Positions 25,999 to 33,402 of a stretch of DNA of 64,000 nt are shown one piece after another. A model generated the notes under the pieces. That model searched no databases. It had not been told where the DNA came from and worked only from the letters and a program-made list of their open reading frames with translations. Source of the stretch: Bacillus zhangzhouensis (lineage in GTDB: Bacteria; Bacillota; Bacilli; Bacillales; Bacillaceae); contig CP099514.1 in assembly GCA_025809375.1 (NCBI GenBank), positions 806,001 to 870,000 on the forward strand, read 5' to 3'. Position numbers and translations under genes: made by a program. Each line of letters opens with the position of its first letter. Positions within the stretch are counted from its first letter, which is position 1.

Positions 25999-26403
25999 TT
26001 ATCTGTTTCCTTTCGGCTGTTCATTTTGTTGAAAGAGGCGCTGAGCGGTAATCAGTCCACATAAGGCAGCGCCCACTCCAGCAATCACTGAGAGTAGAAT
26101 GTATATGACACTTGGTGTGAACAGTCCATTCTGTAATAAGAGAACTGTTTCTTTAGAAAAAGTGGACATTGTCGTAAAACCACCACAAAATCCTGTTCCA
26201 ATCAAAGCAGCAAGATATTTTTTTCTCTTCCGAAACATAAAATATCCTGTTGAAAAGCCAAGAAGCAGACTGCCTGTCATGTTTTCAATCAGTGTTGAAT
26301 AGGGAAATGTCTGGCTGACAATGGACCGGCTAAGTTCATATCTGCAAAGTGTACCAACCAATCCACCGATAAATACGGCGAGATATGCTTTCATTTGCAT
26401 CAT
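25999..26403 (-). CDS. crcB: Fluoride channel subunit CrcB/FluC (second)
   Basis: 134 residues with the same four-helix Fluc pattern: GGLVGTLCRYELS, ENMTGSLLLGF, GTGFCGGFTTMSTFSKE. Partner of the adjacent crcB, equivalent to YhdV. Three candidate starts occur within ten bases (26403, 26400, 26394); the AAAGGAG site best suits the second or third. It overlaps yhdW by 4 bp, so the three genes are one leftward unit. Confidence 0.88.
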   Translation of the reverse strand: MMQMKAYLAVFIGGLVGTLCRYELSRSIVSQTFPYSTLIENMTGSLLLGFSTGYFMFRKRKKYLAALIGTGFCGGFTTMSTFSKETVLLLQNGLFTPSVIYILLSVIAGVGAALCGLITAQRLFQQNEQPKGNR

Positions 26404-27116
26404 TTCTCCTTTAGAAAAAATGGTGGGTGATCCGTCACCACTCCATCAATGGGGTATGTTTTCATCCTTTCGGCTGTTTTTTGGTCTTTCACTGTCCATA
26501 TAAAGACATCCATTCCAAATGAGTGGATGCGATCAATCCACCATCTGCTGATCATCGTTTTCTTCATATTAACGCAATCCGCAAAGGAGCTGTACCCCTC
26601 TAATTTCCTTTTTGTCAGTTTGAAGGCAGAGGGTTTAATAATAAAAGCTGTTCGAAGAGAAGGGGCGTAAGTCTTGACTCTTTGAAGTGCATTGGCATCA
26701 AAAGATTGAACCATGATGTGTTGGGAATAGGCAAACCGGTTGATGATGTCGACAACTGCCTTTTCAATCCCAATCTGCCGTTTTGGATGCTTAATCTCAA
26801 TCAGTATCCCGATTCGCTGACTGTATCTTTCAAGAATTTCTTGTAAGGTGGGAATTCGTTCGTTGGTGTACTGAGAATCAAACCAGCTTCCTGCATCCAG
26901 TTTTTTCAGCCGATCAAGTGTATAACTTTTCACGAAGCCGCTTCCGTTAGTCGTTCGATCAACGGTATCATCATGGATGACGGCTACGTGCTGATCCATT
27001 GTCAGCTGGACGTCTAACTCAATATAATCCGCACCCTGCTGAACAGCTAAATCAAATGCGGCGATTGTATTTTCTGGGGCAGCGCTTGAAGACCCTCTAT
27101 GCGCGATAATATACAC
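26400..27116 (-). CDS. yhdW: Cytoplasmic glycerophosphodiester phosphodiesterase
   Basis: 238-residue GDPD-family enzyme releasing glycerol 3-phosphate from deacylated phospholipids. TIM-barrel marks: HRGSSSAAPENTIAAF with the catalytic His, ELDVQLT with metal ligands Glu/Asp, VIHDDTVDRTT with the second catalytic His, EIKHP, and VWTVKD near the end. No signal peptide, unlike secreted GlpQ. Equivalent to YhdW. Confidence 0.88.
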   Translation of the reverse strand: MYIIAHRGSSSAAPENTIAAFDLAVQQGADYIELDVQLTMDQHVAVIHDDTVDRTTNGSGFVKSYTLDRLKKLDAGSWFDSQYTNERIPTLQEILERYSQRIGILIEIKHPKRQIGIEKAVVDIINRFAYSQHIMVQSFDANALQRVKTYAPSLRTAFIIKPSAFKLTKRKLEGYSSFADCVNMKKTMISRWWIDRIHSFGMDVFIWTVKDQKTAERMKTYPIDGVVTDHPPFFLKEK

Positions 27117-27365
27117 ATGCTCCAGCTCCTGACATAAGTTCTGGTCTTATCATATCAAATTTTTGTCCTTCTTTACTATATGGAACGAGGGGGAGCTGTA
27201 TGTGATGGTGCGTGGCATGTGGGGAGAAAGCATCGTGTATGAAAGGTGAAAAATTGCAGGAATATCCCAAGCTCTTATTGAGTAAATCTGAACTACATCA
27301 TTTTTTCTTCGATCAATTTTGTCCAAATCGTCAGCATTCGTCAAAATATTAGTGCTTTCGTCATG

Positions 27366-27394
27366 TTGACTGCAAATTCTGATGTTTTTATAAT
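27366..27394 (+). promoter_or_regulatory. Sigma-A promoter of yhdX
   Basis: TTGACT (27366-27371), 17 nt, TATAAT (27389-27394). The Shine-Dalgarno starts only about 6 nt after the -10, so the 5' untranslated part is about 15 nt. Bases 27117-27365 hold no gene I can support. Confidence 0.65.
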
Positions 27395-27415
27395 GATGAA
27401 AAGGAGGCGAGATGA

Positions 27416-27517
27416 TTGGGTAAAGGGAGAATTAGAGTGGAAGAACGTATTAAGGCCGAAACGGATGCTGAAATGTTTAAAGCGACTCTCCTTGATCAGA
27501 CTCAGAAGAAAAAGTAG
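27416..27517 (+). CDS. yhdX: YhdX-like small protein
   Basis: 33-residue highly charged peptide starting at TTG with AAAGGAGG upstream. It begins MGKGRIRVEERIKAE and ends QTQKKK; I recognise the sequence as close to YhdX of B. subtilis, which lies between yhdW and yhdY as here. Function unknown. Followed by a strong terminator, so it is a single-gene unit. Confidence 0.82.
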   Translation: MGKGRIRVEERIKAETDAEMFKATLLDQTQKKK

Positions 27518-27566
27518 TTTGCTGCCCGTCGATATGTCTCTAGCCAAAATTTCATATTTAAACATC

Positions 27567-27597
27567 ATGCCTCGGGATGACTCCCGAGGCTTTTTAT
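27567..27597 (+). terminator. Terminator of yhdX
   Basis: GCCTCGGGA / TCCCGAGGC then T5. Confidence 0.88.
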
Positions 27598-27681
27598 GTA
27601 GAGGTCAGACATTTAAGAGAGGACATGAACGAAGGTTATATTATAAACTAGAGAGGATTGTTTTAAAGGAGAGAGTCAGAC

Positions 27682-28770
27682 ATGTTTACACAAAAATGGA
27701 TGGATACATATTTTACAGTAGATATTGCGATCCAAATAGGTATTAGCCTTTGTATTTTATTACTTTTTTTGTTGCTTCGGAAAGTATTTACGAAGCATTT
27801 ATTTCAGCTTCTGTTTAGGTTGACGAATCGATCTAAAACGGGGGTCATGAACCAAATTGTTGTGGCATTTGAAAAACCAACCAGGCTGTTTTTCGTGGCA
27901 CTTGGTTTATATTTTGCGTTAAGACAGGCACCATACTTTGAGTATCATATGGATGTCATCACCAAATTATATAGATCCTCCATTATATTGATGCTGACGT
28001 GGGGGCTTTGTAATGTAACCGCTGCATCTTCTTTCTTGTTTCAAAAGGTAAGTTCGAAATTTGAATTAGATATGGATGATATTTTAGCACCGTTTTTATC
28101 AAAGGTACTTCGTTTCATTATTATTGCACTGAGTATTAGTGTCATTGGACAAGAATTTAATTATGACGTAAATGGACTTGTGGCAGGTCTTGGGCTAGGT
28201 GGTCTAGCTTTTGCACTCGCCGCTCAGGATACAGTGGCTAACTTTTTTGGAGGGGTTGTTATCATTACAGAGAAGCCTTTTACGATGGGCGACTTTGTGG
28301 AGACACCAAGTGTTCTTGGGACTGTTGAGGACATTACATTTCGAAGTACAAGGTTTCGAACACCAGCTGAAGCAGTCGTGACCGTACCGAATTCCACGCT
28401 TTCTAAGGAACCGATCACAAACTGGACAAGAATGAATAAACGTCAGATTACGTTCTCTGTTCGCGTTTCCTACAATACACCAAAGGAAAACATTGATCAG
28501 TGTATTAAGCGTCTCAAACAGATGCTTCACGAGCATGATGGTGTGCATAAGGAGACGATTATGGTGAATCTCGATGTACTAGCAGACAGCTATTTGAACT
28601 TGTTTTTCAACTTTTACACAAACACGACAGCTTGGTCTGAAAACCTTGAGATAAAGCAGGACATTAACTATCGCATCATGGATATTTTCCAAGAGGAAGG
28701 CGTAGAATTTGCTTTTCCTGGTCAGGCCATTTATATGAAACAAAAAGGTGAGAAGCAGCTGGGTAAATAA
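27682..28770 (+). CDS. yhdY: Small-conductance mechanosensitive channel (MscS family)
   Basis: 362 residues: four predicted membrane helices in the first half, the last being the pore helix (about 155-185, GLVAGLGLGGLAFALAAQDTVANFFGG, Gly/Ala-rich), then the beta domain (IITEKPFTMGDFVE) and C-terminal domain of MscS. It relieves turgor on osmotic downshift. Equivalent to YhdY. AAAGGAG 9 nt before ATG. It is 14 nt upstream of the sirtuin gene, so they are probably co-transcribed. Confidence 0.88.
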   Translation: MFTQKWMDTYFTVDIAIQIGISLCILLLFLLLRKVFTKHLFQLLFRLTNRSKTGVMNQIVVAFEKPTRLFFVALGLYFALRQAPYFEYHMDVITKLYRSSIILMLTWGLCNVTAASSFLFQKVSSKFELDMDDILAPFLSKVLRFIIIALSISVIGQEFNYDVNGLVAGLGLGGLAFALAAQDTVANFFGGVVIITEKPFTMGDFVETPSVLGTVEDITFRSTRFRTPAEAVVTVPNSTLSKEPITNWTRMNKRQITFSVRVSYNTPKENIDQCIKRLKQMLHEHDGVHKETIMVNLDVLADSYLNLFFNFYTNTTAWSENLEIKQDINYRIMDIFQEEGVEFAFPGQAIYMKQKGEKQLGK

Positions 28771-28784
28771 AGGAGGAATGGTGC

Positions 28785-29531
28785 ATGGATCAAACAAAGG
28801 TGGATGTGCTAAGAGAGAAATTATCGCAGGCTTCACATATTACAGTACTCTCAGGTGCAGGTATGAGTACAGAATCGGGTATTCCTGATTTTAGATCAAA
28901 GGGTGGTCTGTGGACAAAAGATACTGACCGTATGGAGGCGATGAGCCGGTCCTATTTTTTATCAAATCCTCATCAATTTTGGCCGAAATTTAAGGAATTG
29001 TTTCAGATGAAAATGAGTGGTGAATACGAGCCGAATAGCGGGCACATCTTTTTAGCCAGCCTTGAGCAACAAGGAAAGCATGTGGACATTTTCACCCAAA
29101 ATATTGACGGACTGCATAAAAAGGCAGGAAGCCAGCATGTATATGAACTCCATGGCTCCATTCAAACGGCTACTTGTCCATCGTGCCAGGCGGTATATGA
29201 TCTGCCTTATTTATTAAAAGAAGAAGTCCCGGTCTGTCAAAGGGTTTCCTCAGACGGCATGACGTGTGGGTGTGTGCTAAAAACAGATGTTGTCCTATTT
29301 GGAGATAGGATCAAACATTTTGATCAAGTGGAGACATCAATTCAGAAAACGGACATGCTCCTCGTCATGGGGACTTCCCTGGAGGTAGCGCCAGCCAGAT
29401 ATATTCCAGAAGATGCAGCTCATGATCCTTCCATCTTCATGGTGATGATGAATTTGAGTGAAACAGAATTTGATCCGCTTTTTGATCTTGTCTTTCATGA
29501 GCGAATTGGCGATCTCGTGAAAGCTTTATAA
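28785..29531 (+). CDS. srtN: NAD-dependent protein deacetylase (sirtuin)
   Basis: 248-residue sirtuin that removes acetyl groups from lysines at the cost of NAD. NAD-binding GAGMSTESGIPDFRS (about 24-38), TQNIDGLH, catalytic His in ELHGS, and a zinc knuckle starting CPSC with two further cysteines at about 150-165. Equivalent to YhdZ/SrtN. Its terminator region was entered by an IS3-type element. Confidence 0.9.
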   Translation: MDQTKVDVLREKLSQASHITVLSGAGMSTESGIPDFRSKGGLWTKDTDRMEAMSRSYFLSNPHQFWPKFKELFQMKMSGEYEPNSGHIFLASLEQQGKHVDIFTQNIDGLHKKAGSQHVYELHGSIQTATCPSCQAVYDLPYLLKEEVPVCQRVSSDGMTCGCVLKTDVVLFGDRIKHFDQVETSIQKTDMLLVMGTSLEVAPARYIPEDAAHDPSIFMVMMNLSETEFDPLFDLVFHERIGDLVKAL

Positions 29532-29554
29532 ATCATTAAAAACCCGAATCCTAA

Positions 29555-30144
29555 GGGACTGACCCCATAAAGTGAGTCAAATAAAAAAACACCTTTAAGT
29601 TGAAAAGCGGGTATAGCATACCTGAGAACAATTTGGAGGTGTTTTTAAATGGGAAAAAGCATAAAAGAAGAGGCCGTCCAAATGAGATAGCGGGGGGGCA
29701 AACTAGGAATTAAAAAAAGGACACAAGTAAAAAAGAGGATGAAATGGCAACGTGAGGGTGAAAACCAACCATCGGTTTCATCAACCAGTTGAGAAACAGT
29801 ATTCATACGGTAAAGGACCTGAATGTCTTTCATTTTCATAGTGATCAAGGGTTCAGTCTACACGTCATATGCTTATCAAAGGAGATAAAAAAGGCATTAC
29901 AATGAGCATGTCTCTAAGGAATGCCCCCATGGTTCCATTCCAGTTGAAAATCAGAAGGATGTTATCACCACCACCTGACTAACACACAACAGCCATTGTA
30001 GAAAAAACAGTTAGGGAGTATATTGAGTATTATAACAATATCCGAATTCAATTGAAATGAAACAACCAGTTACCAAAAGAGATTCGGCAACTGGCTATTT
30101 CATAAAGGTGTTTTGATCCCTGTCTCAAAAAACGGGGTTCAGTT
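29555..30144 (+). mobile_element. Degraded IS3-family insertion sequence
   Basis: Ends GGGACTGACCCC and, inverted, AACTGAACCCC form imperfect terminal repeats and are flanked by CCTAA (29550-29554, 30145-30149), a likely target duplication. Inside, translated pieces in shifting frames read MGKSIKEEAVQM (OrfA start), FHFHSDQGFQ, and VEKTVREYIEYYNNIRIQLK with NQLPKEI, the C-terminal rve part of an OrfB transposase. At 590 bp it is less than half the usual size and full of stops, so it is inactive. It split the hairpin shared by convergent srtN and yheN. Confidence 0.8.
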
Positions 30145-30164
30145 CCTAAAGGTGCGGTTTTTCT

Positions 30165-31016
30165 TTATTGCTGCAGCGGCTTCATTGTTTCATCAAGGAC
30201 TTCAAATGTATAACCCTTCGCTTTTAGCTGCGTGATTAAGCTGCTTAAGTATTTTGCGGTCGCTGGCTGATCGTGCATTAAGATGATTTTTGGTTCTTTT
30301 GGATATTTTGCCTCCAGGACTTGCAGCTGATTTAATACCTCTGGTACATATTTTGAGCTTTTATATTTCCAGTCAAGACTGTCAATGGTCCAGTCCCAGT
30401 ATACAAAGCCTTTTTGTTTTAAACGTGCTTTTTGCTGATCGGTTAAATTTGGGGCGCTACCATAAGGTGTTCTCACAAGATGGGTATACTCGCCTGTGAC
30501 AGAAGCCAAAATACGCTGATCTTCTTTCATCTCATTAACAGGAGAATCACTTTTTTCATAAAATCGTTTCACATCATGGGTAATACCATGAAGCCCTAAT
30601 TGATGACCTTCTTGATGGAGTCTTTTCACAGCTGCCGGATGTTCTTTAATCTGCGGGCCGAGCATAAAGAATGTGGCCTTCACTTGATGCGCTTTCAGCA
30701 CATCTAACAGCTGATTTGAAGTCGCTGATGGTCCATCATCAAAGGTTAAAAAGATCGTTTGATCCGTTACATGTTTATTTGAATTGATCTTAAAATGTGC
30801 ATTTAATGTTTTCCTTGAATCATCTTTTGCTTTCATACTAGTGCTTGTGTCTCTAAATTGACTGCTCGCAGACAATTTCGCGGGCTGATCTGCTGCCTGC
30901 ATATTGGCTTTGGACATATCCCAAATGAAAAAGAGGATCAGTGTCAGAATGACAAAACCAATCGCCTTTGAGAGCAGCATTGTGTTTGAAGGTGTCTGTT
31001 TTTTAACCCGTTGCAT
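30165..31016 (-). CDS. yheN: Membrane-anchored polysaccharide deacetylase YheN
   Basis: 283 residues: one N-terminal membrane helix (about 14-32), a linker, and a NodB domain (about 85-275). Motifs: TFDDGPS with the catalytic Asp pair, LHGITHD giving the zinc histidines, TPYGSAP, and DWTIDSLDW. Acts outside the membrane on a wall polymer, substrate not known. Converges with srtN across the IS relic. Confidence 0.82.
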   Translation of the reverse strand: MQRVKKQTPSNTMLLSKAIGFVILTLILFFIWDMSKANMQAADQPAKLSASSQFRDTSTSMKAKDDSRKTLNAHFKINSNKHVTDQTIFLTFDDGPSATSNQLLDVLKAHQVKATFFMLGPQIKEHPAAVKRLHQEGHQLGLHGITHDVKRFYEKSDSPVNEMKEDQRILASVTGEYTHLVRTPYGSAPNLTDQQKARLKQKGFVYWDWTIDSLDWKYKSSKYVPEVLNQLQVLEAKYPKEPKIILMHDQPATAKYLSSLITQLKAKGYTFEVLDETMKPLQQ

Positions 31017-31312
31017 AACATTCGCTCCAATAAATCAAAAATTTGTGTCGAATCATATAGTGAATTCTGTCTTTTTTCGCTGTTTTCTGTCGCGTTTATA
31101 TGGAGTAAGTATACAGGAAAAAAGAGACTATGAATATAGAAGATGCTAAAAAATTGGAATCTTTTTGGTTATGAATTTATATTTGTTACAATGAAAGGTT
31201 ACCCATTTCAAATGATGTGAAATAATTCTGAATAATCATTGAAACATACCCTTTTATCCGCTAAGATAGCATCAGATTCAATCATTATTGCAAAGCGAAG
31301 GGGAGATTCCAT

Positions 31313-32170
31313 ATGAAAGTATTGTACAATGGCGATTTCATTGAAAAAAAGGATGCGCATGTTGATATTGAGGACAGAGGCTATCAATTTGGTGACGGTG
31401 TCTATGAGGTCATCCGTGTATACAATGGTACTTTGTTTACCTTAAAGGAGCATACAGAGCGTCTGTTCAAGAGTGCAAAGGAAATTGGCATTCATCTGCA
31501 AGGTACAGTATCTGATATGGAAGAAAAGTTACAACAGCTCGTCGCTCACAATCAATTAACAGATGGCGGTGTGTATATTCAAGTCACTCGTGGTGTCGCA
31601 CCTCGTAAACATCAATATAGTGATTCTCTTACTCCTCAAATCACGGCATATACGTTTCAGGTGAAAAAGCCTGTTCAAGAGCAGACAGCTGGTGCAAAGG
31701 CCATATTATCTGAGGATCTTCGCTGGTTAAGGTGTGATATCAAAAGCTTAAACCTTTTATATAACATCATGGAAAAGCAGAAAGCGTCTGAAGCTGGTGC
31801 ATTTGAAGCAATCCTTATTAGAGAAGGTTTTGTGACCGAGGGAACCTCCTCGAATGTATATGCCGTGATTGATGGTGTGATTCGCACTCACCCTGCAAAC
31901 AATCTCATTTTAAACGGCATTACCCGTAGAAAACTGCTGGAGGTATGTGAGGAAGAAGGATGTACTGTTGAAGAAACTCGGATAAGCAAAGAAGAATTGC
32001 TGCGTGCTCAGGAAATCTTCATCAGCTCAACGACAGCTGAAGTCATTCCGATTGTTGAAATAGATGGCGAGCCAGTAGGGGAAGGCATTCCAGGCGAGCT
32101 GACAAAGCGCGTACAGGAAGGCTTTCAGCAAAAAATTAAACATGAAAGTGAAGCATCAATCTCTTCATAA
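31313..32170 (+). CDS. dat: D-amino-acid (D-alanine) aminotransferase
   Basis: 285-residue fold-type IV PLP enzyme moving amino groups between D-alanine and 2-oxoacids, supplying D-glutamate for the wall. PLP Lys144 in [24 protein letters not shown] near the N-terminus, [11 protein letters not shown] and SSTTAEVIP near the C-terminus. Equivalent to YheM. Upstream (31017-31312) is a TTGGTT - 16 nt - TACAAT promoter-like pair but no other gene. Confidence 0.9.
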   Translation: MKVLYNGDFIEKKDAHVDIEDRGYQFGDGVYEVIRVYNGTLFTLKEHTERLFKSAKEIGIHLQGTVSDMEEKLQQLVAHNQLTDGGVYIQVTRGVAPRKHQYSDSLTPQITAYTFQVKKPVQEQTAGAKAILSEDLRWLRCDIKSLNLLYNIMEKQKASEAGAFEAILIREGFVTEGTSSNVYAVIDGVIRTHPANNLILNGITRRKLLEVCEEEGCTVEETRISKEELLRAQEIFISSTTAEVIPIVEIDGEPVGEGIPGELTKRVQEGFQQKIKHESEASISS

Positions 32171-32177
32171 ATAAAAA

Positions 32178-32202
32178 AGGCTGTCAACTAATGTTGACGC
32201 CT
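32178..32202 (+). terminator. Hairpin after dat
   Basis: GGCTGTCAAC / GTTGACGCC stem 8 nt after the stop; a dispersed element begins directly after it, displacing the T-run. Confidence 0.65.
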
Positions 32203-32336
32203 CAGCGTGTAGACAAACCCTCGCATTCGGTGTCAGTCCTCCGCGCCAGTGCTCGTCCTTCCTAGGGCTGCAAAGGTTTTCTATCACGCTAAAAAGAAGA
32301 CAAAGGGCTAAAATCAACATTGTTTTAGCCTTTTGT
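32203..32336. repeat. Dispersed palindromic element, full copy 2
   Basis: Starts CAGCGTGTAGACAAACCC, has the inner closing arm GGTTTTCTATCACGCT and ends with the GACAAAGGGCTAAAAT hairpin, whose last arm is slightly decayed (GCCTTTTGT). It lies between convergent dat and nhaX. Confidence 0.85.
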
Positions 32337-32343
32337 GATGCAT

Positions 32344-32847
32344 TTATTTCACAATAAGCACAGGTATATCTGATTTTGCTGATAACTTTTCACTCACACT
32401 GCCAAATAACATTTTTTTCAATCTGCTTTGGTCACGTGCTCCCATGACGATGAGGTCTGCTGATATTTCCTCAGCATATTCGATAATCGCTTCTGCTGGT
32501 TCTCCCTCTACAATTTCAATAGCAGCCTCAAACTGCTCCTCATTTAAAATCAATCGTGCTTCCGCGACGACCTCTTCTGTATGGTCTTCAAAAATCAAGG
32601 GATTTTGCTGTTCATCATGAGGTACATACACAGGGGGTGTTTGAAAATCTACCGTGCCGCCGATATAAGCTCCGCCAGTCATGAGGCGCGGTGCATCAAA
32701 CACCTGTCTGCCTGCTTTGCCATCATGGGCATAGGTCACGGTCAGCTTAGCATGCAAGGTTTTGGCTAAACCGATTGCCTTTTTTAATGCTTTCTTACTG
32801 TCTTCATGTCCATCAAACGCAACGACCATCCGATCAGCTTGAAACAA
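32344..32847 (-). CDS. nhaX: Universal stress protein NhaX
   Basis: 167-residue UspA-fold protein. ATP-type motif near the C-terminus, GARDQSRLKKMLFGSVSEKL; N-terminal strand MVVAFDGHEDSKKAL. Role unknown beyond stress survival. TTG at 32847 is preferred because AAAGGA lies 9 nt before it and homologues begin around FQADR; upstream in-frame TTG/ATG (32865, 32856) have no proper ribosome site. In B. subtilis nhaC lies between dat and nhaX; it is missing here. Confidence 0.78.
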   Translation of the reverse strand: MFQADRMVVAFDGHEDSKKALKKAIGLAKTLHAKLTVTYAHDGKAGRQVFDAPRLMTGGAYIGGTVDFQTPPVYVPHDEQQNPLIFEDHTEEVVAEARLILNEEQFEAAIEIVEGEPAEAIIEYAEEISADLIVMGARDQSRLKKMLFGSVSEKLSAKSDIPVLIVK

Positions 32848-32964
32848 TGTCCTCATTCCTTTCAAAAGGAGTCTTTACACTCATGGTATACCCGTTAACA
32901 GGAAAAGATACACATAAGGGAGATTGATTTTTGTTAGAAAATTTCATCTATTGAAAAATATTTA

Positions 32965-32992
32965 TTGACAAAATGGTGACAGCCACTATAAG
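32965..32992 (+). promoter_or_regulatory. Sigma-A promoter of bmrB-bmrCD
   Basis: TTGACA (32965-32970), 16 nt, TATAAG (32987-32992). Confidence 0.75.
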
Positions 32993-33031
32993 ATAAAAAA
33001 AGATTCAAGAGCCAAAAGGAGGAAATGTCAT

Positions 33032-33109
33032 GTGCAACATTGGAAGAAAGAAATCAAACTGCATGAATGGGTTGATTCACGTGACAATAACACCTTCATT
33101 GGTCATTGA
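33032..33109 (+). CDS. bmrB: Probable BmrB-type leader peptide
   Basis: GTG start with AAAGGAGG 9 nt upstream gives 25 residues beginning MQHWKKEIKLHEWVD. An ATG two bases earlier in another frame gives 34 residues of poorer composition. In B. subtilis the bmrB (yheJ) leader, translated slowly when ribosome-targeting antibiotics are present, prevents formation of a terminator before bmrCD. Place, promoter, ribosome site and the two hairpins that follow all fit that scheme. The peptide is shorter than B. subtilis BmrB as I recall it. Confidence 0.55.
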   Translation: MQHWKKEIKLHEWVDSRDNNTFIGH

Positions 33110-33141
33110 GAAGGAACTCATATGTTCCAATTGATCGGATG

Positions 33142-33232
33142 AATCAAGGCGTATGTTGCGTATTTGTCAACATGCGCCTTTTTACATGACGAAAAGAGGC
33201 GTACCAGCCAGTTGGTGGCCTCTTTTTTTGTT
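33142..33232 (+). terminator. Tandem hairpins of the bmrCD leader
   Basis: First: AAGGCG.ATGTTG / CAACAT.CGCCTT then T5 (about 33147-33183). Second: AAGAGGC.TACCAGCC / GGTG.GCCTCTT then T7 (about 33194-33230). Together they would stop transcription before bmrC unless prevented, as expected for an attenuator. Confidence 0.75.
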
Positions 33233-33298
33233 GTATTCATTTCGTATTTCGAAATAAATGGATGGAAAAAACAAGTAAATGAAGAGGAGTGAAAGCAT

Positions 33299-33382
33299 GT
33301 GAACATGCCAAAATCAAGACAAATGACAAAAGCTCAAAAAACGAAACAAGGTGACACACAGGGAAATTTAGAAAGCGGCTAG
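33299..33382 (+). CDS. Possible small basic peptide before bmrC
   Basis: GTG at 33299 with AGAGGAGTG upstream opens 27 codons (MNMPKSRQMTKAQ, then KTKQGDTQGNLESG) ending 20 nt before bmrC. Very hydrophilic, rich in Lys/Gln/Gly. Not recognised; it may be a second leader ORF or a small spore-type protein. Confidence 0.45.
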   Translation: MNMPKSRQMTKAQKTKQGDTQGNLESG

Positions 33383-33402
33383 CTTGAAAAGGAGAGACAT
33401 AC

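Noticed and set aside
25633..27116. Fluoride riboswitch before the crcB pair
   Set aside because: I looked for a compact pseudoknot leader upstream of crcB and yhdW and found none; the genes overlap yhdW.
28785..29531. Sirtuin gene as part of a SIR2 defence system
   Set aside because: It is an SrtN-type deacetylase with zinc knuckle at its ancestral locus beside yhdY; no defence partner domain.
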